DNA from: Apostichopus japonicus
Taxonomy: Eukaryota > Echinodermata > Holothuroidea > Aspidochirotida > Stichopodidae
Assembly (NCBI RefSeq): GCF_037975245.1
Contig: NC_092568.1
Span: forward strand, 8,755,001-8,815,000
DNA length: 60,000 nucleotides
Direction: 5' to 3'
A model generated the notes under the pieces. The model was not told where the DNA came from. It saw only the letters and a program-made list of their open reading frames with translations, and ran no database searches. Positions 36,721-48,500 of this stretch are shown here, in pieces (the first letter of the stretch is position 1; every line of letters begins with the position of its first letter). Position numbers and translations under genes: made by a program.

Positions 36721-37219
36721 CGCACACACAAGCATACATACACCATCATGAATGCAAAGGTTACAATCATCATTGAAACCAAGCTAAATTATGGGGCCAA
36801 TACTTATGACCTAGATTAAAGAACATAATATTACTGCGTGTCTCTTACTGCGTATCTCTTATATATACAGAAAAGAAGAAAGCATCAACTTTTGCAAAGT
36901 TAGTTTATTTATTTCACTGTGTATCAAATATCTCTCATACTAGAATCTGACATGACGTACTCTTCATAAAATATCCCTGCTTCACATTAAAAACCTTTCC
37001 CACATCTACATCGACTGGCAAAAAAAAATGCATGTTGTTTGAAAAGATTTAAAACAAAGCTCATATCTGTACATTTCACAAATGTCATTAGTCACCATTC
37101 ACTGTGGAAGTGAACAATCACCGTATAAAGTACACAACATCCTCAAATCCCCCATTGTACAAGAATAATTCAAAAGGTTTTACTCAACAATCAAATCATG
37201 TATAGCAAATGTGTACCAC

Positions 37220-37576
37220 CAGTGGCGTAGGAAGTTACTTTTGAGTGAGGGGGCTGAAGACTGATGGCCGGCCTGGGGGAGGGGTCTAAGGGGAGGTGTC
37301 CCCCTCCCCTTTGGAAATTTTTTGCATTTCTAGGTGGCTTTAGATGCAATTTGGTGCAATATAGCACTGCACTTCAAACACCCACTCCATTTTGTAAATA
37401 ATTTTGCACTTTCACCTGGCCTTAGATGCAATTTGGTGCTCCAAATGAGATTTTTTTTCTCATTTGGAAATGAAAAAGGGGTTTTCTGACTTGCGAAGCG
37501 GGGGGCGGAATGATACTTCTGCCCCACCATATTTTTCACTGGGGGGCCCCCAGCCCCCCCGGTTCCTACGCCCTTG
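37220..37576. mobile_element. hAT-type MITE, 357 bp, perfect target duplication
   Basis: Ends CAGTGGCGTAGGAAG and GGTTCCTACGCCCTTG; flanks TGTACCAC at 37212-37219 and 37577-37584 are identical 8-mers. Interior is the reverse complement of 32718-33094. The plus-strand open frame here is an artefact. Confidence 0.85.
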
Positions 37577-38081
37577 TGTACCACCCCACTACCCCCCCCC
37601 CCCCCCCCCCCCGGTTCCAACTTCCTCCCACACCTCCGAATAAATTGATAAAAATAAAGCACAGTGCATTTTCTAGATCTTTAAACTGGGAAAAGATCGA
37701 CTTAAAACAAGGAAATGTTGAAACTGCATTAGGAAAGCAACTGATTATGACTGACTGTTTTGTAACAAGGGCAGTGATAATAAAACTGACCAAAACCACA
37801 TTCATAATTTCACTTTTGAATGTGAAGAAAAAAAAACCAAAGTTAGTTTTTCAATGCTACTTTTCTTTTTTGTTTCTATTCTTTTTACAATGCTGAGTGT
37901 TAGTTTGCTATTAATATATGTTAATTTAATTAAGATGTGTAATGGTCTTATGTACAAAGAATCCTTTCACCACAGAACCTCGTGTGGGAAAGTACCACCC
38001 GTACCATGCACATGCACAGCTTCTGCATATACTACATGAGCTTCTATCATGACACATTGAATGTCAAAAATTATTCCCTCC

Positions 38082-38390
38082 TTGAACCTAGGACCAAAGG
38101 GGTTACTTTATGCCAACCGTGCTTTTTCAGTTTCTGGTCCCAAATTGTGGAATTCCCTCCCAAACCATTTAAAATGTATACCTAATAAATCACTTTTCAA
38201 ATCTAAACTAAAAACCTACCTCTAATGCTAAACATTTTTCAATTTGATTTGTAATGATATTTCATTGTTGCATTATTATTTTTGCTTTTCTTTCTATTCA
38301 TATTTATATGTATGGCGCTTTTGACAACTATTTTGTTTATAATTAGCGCATTATAAATCTTAGTTATTATTATTATTATTAAGAAACAGA
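38082..38390 (+). mobile_element. LINE 3' remnant (end of reverse-transcriptase ORF, 3' UTR, ATT tail)
   Basis: In the frame starting at 38103 the translation includes FSVSGPKLWNSLPNHLK, then SLFKSKLKTYL and a stop at 38223-38225. This is the classic C-terminal signature of CR1/L2/jockey-like LINE polyproteins. The downstream part has GGCGCTTTTGACAAC, GCGCATTATAAATC and a TTATTATTATTATTATT tail. Severely 5'-truncated. Confidence 0.75.
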
Positions 38391-40160
38391 CCATTTTGTG
38401 ACAACATCCTTCGTCAGAGATGGAGCAACAGAATTGTTCACAAGACATTGATCACAGTTGAAAGCAGCAGGTTGTATTTCATAGCTATCACTTTAAAAGT
38501 CTGCACCTACTTACCCCAAAATTCAACACTTTTGGAACTCACATAAAATATGTATTTATTGCTCTGCTCAAACGTGATCATGCAGTTTCTCTCTCTCTCT
38601 CTCTCTTTCAAGATGGTGTAATCAGTTGGCACTTAGCCTCATAATTTGATGGCAATAACCATCACATCGCCATTTATGTTGATCATACTGGTGTTGGTAC
38701 AGCAATCTATAAACACTACTACCACAAAACATTATAGGACAGCGCCCTCTATTGAAATGCTGGAGGGTCCCATTGGTGGTAGTGGCAACCTAACTTTCTT
38801 AATTTTAGATTAAGAGGTATCTAACTATCGGTGAACATTACATGACCTCGTTAACGCAGGGGCAATGTTATACATCTGGTTTTAGGGGGGTGCCCAATGT
38901 TTTTCTAGGGGAACAGGCATGACCTATTTTCTAATAAAATTTGGGGGGCCTGACAGATATTTGGAGGGAGGGAGGGCCCCTGTGTTAACAGCATATCGAC
39001 AAAGTACAACGCAGCGTTAAATGGAGAACAATGATCTTGTCGTTAAGATACTACAGGAGATGATTTAGAATTTTGATTGAAATATCATAAAATTACCCGG
39101 GATTGGTCAAAAACAATAAAAGAAAATCATATTACAAATAGATTGAAAAAGTGATTGAACATGTATAGTGCAACTCTATCCTTACCTAATTCTAGACCAG
39201 TAATAAAATCCTTGGAAGTATTACTCAACCCTGTATAGATTTCTCAATAGCAACAAGATATTCTCAATAAATTATATTACAATTATTTCATCAACTGCCC
39301 TTTTCTTCTCTTATAACAAATTCTATGTAAACAAAGTCAATTAAAATTCATACCATAATCATAATGCAGGTGTATTAAAATATATTCACTTCTCTGCAAA
39401 TGTCAGGGAAATAGAGGGAAAAAAGGAAAGAAAGGAAAAAATGGTCACACAATATGTGTAGTTTTAGTAAGTTTTACACCCTATGGCAAACAGATTAACG
39501 CAATATTAACATTTGGTTTTTTTTTTTTTTCCATTTTTTTCTCTGAATATTTTGTAAGTTTTCATAATAAACACTGTATATAAACCTTTCATTTGTCAAA
39601 ATTATATTTTTTAATAAAATAATGAAAGGCGCTGAAAGAGACTAATGCTTTAATAAGTATGAACAAAATAATGTACACTAGGTCTATATAAGTTGAATTT
39701 TTAGCATCAATTCAAACTTTTTATGTTAATAAGTAACAAGTGGTCAACCATGAAAACAAAGCCCTGCTACGGTAACATATTTTGTTCATATTAAAGCTTT
39801 TAAAACTCTTTTGATCATCGTATTTCGGTTCACGGATTTTTATAGTAGAAGATTTCTATACACCCTGTTAAAGTTCACTTTCAAAGAGCATTGTTTTTCC
39901 TCTTTTTCCCACTTATTAATTTTGGTTTAAACAGTTTACTTTGTAAAATATTAATCTACATATATATATTCATATATTTCTGTTTGCATTTGTAATGAAT
40001 ACAACATATCATCTTCATAATAATATGTACAGAGAGCTGTTTAAGGTGTGTGGTGTCCCCATAAGACTTGGTCTTTACACTATCATCCCCCACCCACCAC
40101 CAATACCTCACCAACTCCCCTCCCCCAGACTTCATCCCTGCTAGTCTATCATACTGACAC
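38391..40160. other. Intergenic, mostly unique
   Basis: A CT run near 38590. A short inverted-repeat pair around 38851-38989 (TTAACGCAGGGGC and GCCCCTGTGTTAA) may bound a ~130-bp MITE. No gene recognised. Confidence 0.5.
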
Positions 40161-40169
40161 TAAAAGAAA

Positions 40170-41480
40170 ACCATAAATTTTCTAACATTCAATACTCATT
40201 ATGCAATAGCCAACACTACTAATTATTGAGATCATCAGTACACTCATTATTCCATAGCAACACTACTGATTATTTATAAGATCAGTATACTGATTATTCA
40301 ATAGCCAACACTACTGATTATTTAGATGACAAGGTGTACTGATTTTGTGATAGCCATTACTACTGAATGTTAAGATCATCAGTATGAGTGATTTTAATAG
40401 CCAATCCTAAGAATTATTGAGATCACCAGTACACTCATTATTCCATAGCCAACACTACTGATTATTTAGAAGATTAGTATACTGATAATTCAATAGCCAA
40501 TACTACTGATAATGTGTGTGGAGTAGCCAACACTACCAATAATTGAGATCATCAGTACCCTCAATATTCCATGGCCAACACTACTGATTATTTAGATGAC
40601 AAGGTGTATTGATTTTGTGATAGCCATTACTACTGAATATTAAGATCATCAATTGAGTGTTTGGAATAGCCAACACTACCAATTATTGAGATCATCAGTG
40701 TATTGATTATTCAATAGCCAACACTACTGATTATTTAGATGACAAGGTGTACTGTTTTTTTCATAGCCATTACTACTGATTATTAAGATCATCAGTATGA
40801 GTGATTTTAATAGCCAATCCTACCAATTATTGATATCATCAGTATATTGATTATTCAATAGCCAACACTGATTATTTAGAAGATTAGTATACTGATAATT
40901 CAATAGCCAACAATACTAATTATTGAGATCATCAGTACACTCATTATTCCATAGCCAACACTACTGATTATTTAGAAGATCAGTATCAACTGATTATTAA
41001 CTAGCCAATACTACTGACAATTTAGATCATCACTTGAGTGTTTGGAATAGCCACTCCTACCAATTATTGAGATCATCAGTATACTGATTATTCAATAGCC
41101 AACACTGATTATTTAGATGATTAATATACTGATTATTCAATAAGTGCTACTGATTATTTAGATGATCGGTAGTACTGATTATTAAACAGCCAATGCTACT
41201 GATTAACTTAGATGATCGTTCAGTACAGATTTTGATAAGCTAATACTACCGATTATGATAGCAAGTAATACTGATTATTGAAAGCTATTACTAATGAGTT
41301 TTGTTAACCAGCATAGTTCTAGATGACTGACAGCCAGCACTGCCAATGATTGACAGCCAGTGATTATCAATAGCGAGCACTACCGGTTATCGAGAACAAC
41401 TTTTACCGGGTACTGGCTAACTAATGAATATTTATAGCCACTACTACAAACTGATTATTAGATAACCAGCAGATATTGAT
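40170..41480. repeat. Degenerate tandem repeat region, ~50-bp units, 1.3 kb
   Basis: Dozens of copies of ATAGCCAACACTACTGATTA joined by TTTAGATGATCAGTATACTG-like words, increasingly diverged toward 41480. Ends about 830 bp from the ERR-B stop. Confidence 0.85.
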
Positions 41481-42309
41481 AATATCCAAAGAATGGTTGT
41501 TATCGGTCAGACAGTCAGATATTATCTAGTAATTTATTAGATATTATACACCAAATGATTTATGGTACATATGGTGAAAACCACTAAACTTGAAAAGCAT
41601 AATAAATCTGTTTACCTCAATCTTCAATTTTACCACTGAGTCAAAATAAACCACTTGTATCATGTTAAGTAAATAATGTTTATGCAGACTCACCATATGT
41701 ATACAATAAAAGTTGAAAGGTCAATAAGCCACTGTCACCATGGGCGATATCCTTGTTAACAAATCACATAGCTAAGAAAGCGATATTGTGGACTGTAAAC
41801 CAGATTTCATTCCTGGCAATTTATCATTGTTTTGATTGTTTTTTGACCTTGTAACCTGATCATAGGTATGTGTGTGTGTGTTTCTTCTTTCTCTGAAGTA
41901 AGTACAATTTCAAACATTGTACACACTACTGTTTGTAAATTACAGAACAATGGAAGAGTCGTCTGTGTGCCTTCATTCATGACCAAATGAAGGTCAAAAT
42001 GGAAAAGCTCTGGTAACGCAGGTTGTACATAAAATCTCCCACAAAATCTATTTATCTTACCATTACAACACATGTCAGCTGATGGTTAGTGATAACTTCT
42101 TGGTAATCTGGTTGATGCCAAAAGGGAAATCTTTCCAGAGTTGCTTTCTTCAGAGAAAGAACCTTTCTCTTCTTTTGTTCTTCTCCACATTTACCAACCT
42201 TTCCTTCCCAAAATTACCTCTCTGGACGACGTTACAGCTGGCTCCTGGATCCGTCACCTCGGAGGGGGGTGAACTTTGACCCGACGTGACCCTAGAGACG
42301 ATTGGTCGA

Positions 42310-42599
42310 TCAGTCCTGGCTGAGATTCTGTGAAAGCGATGAGGTAGCTTGCGAGTGCGTGGTACACTGAAGCATCTCCTTAAAGAGCTGTTGGATCGGC
42401 ACGCTTCTCTCTTCCGAGTATCTCGACACGTGTTCGACCGACTCTATGGCTAGCTGCCTGAGAAGAGGCAGGACGGTCAGTAGACGACACATTCGCCTCG
42501 AGTCCCCCGGGTAATCCTTAAAGATATGGTGGTATAAGGCATCGTAGAGGTTATTCTGCAGATGTCTCAAGTTGTTGGCTTCTTCGATTCTTGAGGCTT
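42310..42599 (-). CDS. ERR: ERR-B exon 6 (helices 9-12, stop)
   Basis: Acceptor CTCTCTTAG| at 42600, stop TGA at 42312-42310; 290 nt. Encodes residues 352-447 including [18 protein letters not shown] (helix 10/11) and QLFKEM (AF-2). The protein ends 17 residues after AF-2, as expected for an ERR. I saw no clear poly(A) signal in the next few hundred bases. Confidence 0.9.
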
Positions 42600-45500
42600 C
42601 TAAGAGAGGCATTCAAAGAGAAATCGTGAAAGGAAGCTTTGACCATTTGCTTAAGGATATGACATCTGGGATAAGATATTGGTTTAAAAGGTGGACACAT
42701 GCAGTACCGGAAAGCCAAGACATTAAAGGGAGGCAAAGCAGGGACACTTGATAGACGCATCACATACATTTTGGCATTCCTCCTTCTGTGATAAATTTAC
42801 CGTAAAATTAAAATATTTTCAATATGATATTAAAAGGTAGTTTTCTAGAATGGTCAAATAAGAAGTCATTTTTTGGTCAAAATTATAATCTATCACAATC
42901 TTATCTACCTAGCACCATACATATTAAAATCTGGAGAAATCCTTCTTTTTATTCTAACTGCCAGTATTTTAGACAAATATCCAAGAATGGGGAGAAGACT
43001 GTAAGCAAACTGCTAAACTATTGCAAAGGGCCTGTGTAGGTAAATGTAAAAGTTTTGATCCTAGCAGGATCCGATTTTGTCCCTCAAAAAGATCCTGCTA
43101 GGATCGATACGTCAGGCCCTCCAACACGCGAGCCATATTAGACCCTTTTAATACCAGTGGTGTGTTTCAATATGTCTGTCTAACTTGATTGTATATCATA
43201 GAGATGAGACCTGGAGCTCTATATCTATTGTAACAATTACAGTCCATGTCATGTATAAAATTCTAATTTTACAGATACTGTAAATGCAGGTAATTCAAAT
43301 TCAAATTAATTATTAATTGATTTGTTAATGACCAAACTAAGGCACTTCCCAACATTTATATTTCAATACAAACTGCTATCACTAGCTGTTCGATAACGAT
43401 TTCAATGACATTCTCACAAATCTGTCGACCAAGACAATTTCTGATACATCAAAATGAGACATGTTGCAAGCCCAAACAAACAACGACACAATGTTTTCAG
43501 GGTTACCTGAAAGATGTTATAAATCAACAGATTTAGAACTTGATATTACTTGATGAACGGACAACAAAATTTAACGGCGATTGAATGTATACATTATAAT
43601 TGCATCTGGACATCCTTACAGTCGTTTAGTCAACAACCATTTAAGTAGAAGACAAGAAACAAACGATAAAGACAAAAAAGATGGAGTATAATATTAGCAT
43701 AAATTTGCTCATGTCCACTCTTCACGTCTCCATGTTCGATGCTCTAGACTGATTTTTAAGATTAAAAGAAAAAAGCCAACTTACCGACGTTTGTAAGCAC
43801 CACCGCCTTGAGTAATGTGTACTCCTCCTTGTCGATCCCGACTTCCCTCATTTTCTTGACGATGTGAAGGCCTCTGTTGAACAAGGGCCCCAGACCCGTA
43901 CGCTCTGCTTGTTCCGTGTCCATGCTAAGGCCGTTGGTGAAAAAGATCCGATCCGGATTGGTAAGACTGAGTGAACGGAACAAGACCTGCCACAGTAGGA
44001 TTTCCATCCAACCCTCCTGTAGCAAGATCATTTGGTCATTGAGAGATAATTCTGTTACACCTGTAAACCAGAGAAAAGCAGCAGAAAGATAGGTCATGAT
44101 CAAAGAAACCAAAGAAGATGAAATTAAAACTATAAACAACCCTCCTATAGCAGGATCATTTGGTCATAGAGAGATAATTCTGTTACACCTGTAAACGAGA
44201 GAAAACCAGCAGAAAGATAGGTCATGATCAAAGAAACCAAAGAAGATGAAATTAAAACTATAAACAACCCTCCTATAGCAGGATCATTTGGTCATTGAGA
44301 AATAATTCTGTTACACCTGTAAACCAGAGAAAACCAGCAGAAAGATAGGTCATGATTATGAAAACCAAACAGAGAAGTTCAAGAAGATGAGATTGAAACT
44401 ATATCCTCGACGACGACGATGCTGGACTGGAGTCGGAAAATTCAAGTCGAACTAATTATTCGACGAAAAGAAGAGGTGATGCGACAATCTTCTTCTTCGT
44501 ATTGTCTATGGCATGCCAGGTAGATGTGTGATACAAAGGGTAGATATATGATACAAAGGGTAGATATGTGATACAAAGGGTTTGTTTGTATGAATCAAAA
44601 GCCTGACTGGGGTACTACACAGTTCAAATCATTTTACAGCTTTTTTAGATGCTTCTTTCATTTGGTTACAGTTTTATGGTTCACCAACATTAACATTTGA
44701 CTAGAATCCAATGTTCATAGTGATGGTGTGATGGCATGATCAGGAACCTTAACTAAACAATTTTTTTACATTTCGCAAATACTCAAAGTCACCCTCTTTC
44801 CTGCTGTTACGGCCAAAAATTGTACATCCAAGACCAGGCAAAGTGAGTGTCCAGTGAATAAAGTAGTTATAACACCACCTGTAGGAAATGGATTCACTTG
44901 AAATATTTGATATTTCTTTAAGCCACATCAGACCATCAAAAACCCATAGTAGATGTTTTATCATTGCTGCCTCAGTCTACCGAATGCCTACATATCCCTT
45001 TCTCGGGATACCAGTGGTGGTTTGCTCCTAGAGCATTTGAATTACTGTTTTTAAATGTAATCTTTGATGCAATTAATACTCTGATGATATTTATTTTTGA
45101 TGTTCAATTACAAGTTCTCAAACCACTCTGCTTGGTCTTACATCTGTTTTTATTTTTTTTATTTTCAAGTTTTCATGCCTGGACCCTTGTTTTTTACAGT
45201 GACTGTGGAAACCTACCTGGGACCTGCTTGGCCCAGTGGACGACATTAACCAAGGCTTTGTCACCGAGATCGGTGATAATCTTCATAGTTCTGAACTCCA
45301 TATCCCGATCCCTTAGACTAGGATCTAGAGGACTCATGTCACTGACGGGCGGTTCAATCTTTAAAAGTAACTTCATCAGCTCTAGAGCTGAAAGAAAACA
45401 GAATGACGAAAAAAAAGAGTAAGTTATACATATACATCAAAAGTAATCAAATGCATTCAATTGCACAAACTAAGGATTGGGAGGAGAAGCGAATGCTTTA

Positions 45501-48500
45501 AGGGCAGGTTAAAAAATTGCCATGGATTTTCATAAGAATGGCAGAGTACCACACACCAGTCTTTTCAGCTTTAAAATGGGCACCAAGGCAAGTTTCAAAC
45601 TTACAAAGGGCACAGAGGCATTTTCCCCAAAATAATAGAAAAACACATTCAGAAATGACAGAAAAACCAGGAACGTATCAATTTCTTCTTCTTCAAACTT
45701 GCTTTTTATAGCATTTTCTCAGTCATCGCTGTGGTCTCGCACTAACAAGGTTGGTTCAGCCATAATTCAGTTTGATACTGGAATATAACAATTAAACTTG
45801 GTATGAGGGCAGCTAGGGCAACTTCATGAAAGGGAAACGGCAGTCACTACCTTCGGTAACGGTGATTTTTTAATTGTTATTGGCATGCACTGCCAGTGGT
45901 TTTTTCATCCGATCCGGGCATTGAAGAGACAATATCTGAATTGAAAACTCAAACATAGTCTTCCAATAGATTTACTTGTCCTTCGACTCACAACTGCAAT
46001 GTCATGAATAAGCACTCTGAACTAATTCTTCACATCCATAAAGCTGGTGTATTCACTTGGTTAGTAGTTATAACAATTAGCAGCAGTTAAACTTCAGCCC
46101 TGATTCAACATGCAAATTAGACTAGGCTTGGTACACCTTATATGATTTGTGCGGTCGGTCAAATCTGAAGAAGTTCATGTTTGTTTTGAAAACATAATTT
46201 ATATCTATTGTTTCCACAATTTAAGACAAAATAATAAGTTGTTTACATTAATACAGCATGTTTAAAATAAAATACTGTCCATCCAAAGACATGTAATGGC
46301 AAGGGGGTTAATGGAGCTGCAAATGTAACAAGCTGGCGGCTAGTTTAAAATATCGTTTATCTTTGGAATACTTAATTTTATCGCAAACTTAATTGACTGA
46401 CAAGCAATGAACTACACAGACAAAAAGAACTGTTTGCTTAATTAAGCAACTGTAAATATTTTGAAGTGAGACTACATCATACAGTGCCTTCAAGTTTTAT
46501 CAGTCATCTCAAAGCTATTCAGATTACAACAGTAGCATATATCAGCTGGATACAAAGTTAAGTTTTTCTCTGATAAGCAGCGATGATAAATCATCGACTG
46601 GTTTTGATATAAGTGCATTGAGGTATTAAAGATCATGTGAATAGGCACACCTAGAGTAACCTTTGTAACACATCGATCCATGGCATGTGTACACCTGTGC
46701 AGTAGAGATAGGGCATGACGTGGCAAATTATTTGATTTGTTAAAAAGGGTGTGAATGGGAAGGTAATTTGGAAGATTTTAAAATCATTTCTGAGGTGAAG
46801 ATGACATTCTTCGCCATACCTTTTTTCACGACAATAATGGCAAAGGTAATTCCAAAACCTGACTCGTTTTGGATATTTTAAGAGTGATGAACTTACCTGT
46901 CTCTTCACAAAGTTCTATTGCACTCTTGACTACTGACTTTAATTGATGGTTGCTGACAACCACACAGGGATCTTGAAAACCTTTTAGAATACACAACTAG
47001 ACACATCCGATGATAGTATGAGGCCTGAGATGGACTGTAGGTGACTTAAATTGTCTACAGGTGACCTGTGACCGTCAGAGGTCAACGGCTAAATGTCATC
47101 AGGTCACAATATACATGGTAAAGTGAGAGCAGTAGTTCCAAAGCAAATGGTAAGGGACTAGTTGAGAATAGTGGAACACTGGTAGTATATATATATATAT
47201 TACTAGTATACATATACTGTATATATAAATATCAATCCCATTCCATCCTAAGCCCTTTCCATCCCATCATAAATCACTCCATATCCCATATACCCTTATC
47301 TCTACTCCATAGAAAAAAAATATTAAAAATAACCCCCCAAAAAACCCAAACATTACCACAACTCTGAAAAAGAGAGCTAAAAATAGTGAATGGTATGTTC
47401 CCATAGATATGAAAGACAGCCTCAGATAAACACTTGCATATATATATATTGTCTGATCCAACCCAATCCCAGTGGCTGACAAAGAAATTCTATCACGCGC
47501 CGCAGTGAAAGAAGCTTTAGTGCTCAAGTTGCATGAAAACTACATAGGAATATCTAAACCATAGGTATGACATATATCGTTACACTGACTGGAAGTAATA
47601 CACAGTTAATTTTGGACGACTAATCACGAACCTCTCCGATACTTTGCTCTTCTGGCAGATGAAGATGGTGCAAAGTCTGTCTCTTCGGGTCTTCTCCTGT
47701 ATTTCTGTCTGCCCCCTCGGACTCTATCTGGTCTCACGCCTAATGAAGAACAGTTGATTAATATGCTCATTATCTCTGTGACTGAGACGGTTTGAAACGA
47801 ACCGCTTCACAAATACCATTGGTACTCAATACTGTTTTTTTATTTTTTTTATAGAGGTGGTTTGGGTATGTGGGGATGACCAAATTTGTGTCCCTGATAT
47901 TAAAAAAAGGCACTCAATACTGTTTTTCTAATTTTTTTTAAAGAGGTTGTTCGGGTATGTGGGGATGACAAAAATTGTGTCCCCGATATTAACAAAAAGC
48001 AAAGTGAATAACAGTACAGGATGACTATACGTCAGGCACATTTTGACCTGATTTTGCAGAAATGTAAAAGAGATACTACTTTTCAACATTGTGTATATAA
48101 TAAAATATTAATATTGCACAGTACTGTATAAAAGCTGACTGCAAAGAACGCTTCCTAGTCATGTGCATAAAAAATATCTAAACATATTACATACAAAATG
48201 TGATGAATTCCAACTCTTACATCATCTGCATGAAATTAAAATGATTAAAAGCAAAAGTGAACTGGAATTATTGCAATTAGTCATTACTGTAATATATTAC
48301 TCTGCTATATTAACTTTGTAATGTACACAAATAATTGCAGATATGAACATAGCATATGATTTCAATAAAAACATCCTGTTAGAACAGTAAGGAATCATTT
48401 ATATGAAGCACCGCATGAAAAATGAAAGAAAAACTGGGTTTGCCAAAGGAAGACAATTGACATGTGACAAGAGCCAAACAATGCTCTGGTAATCCACCTA

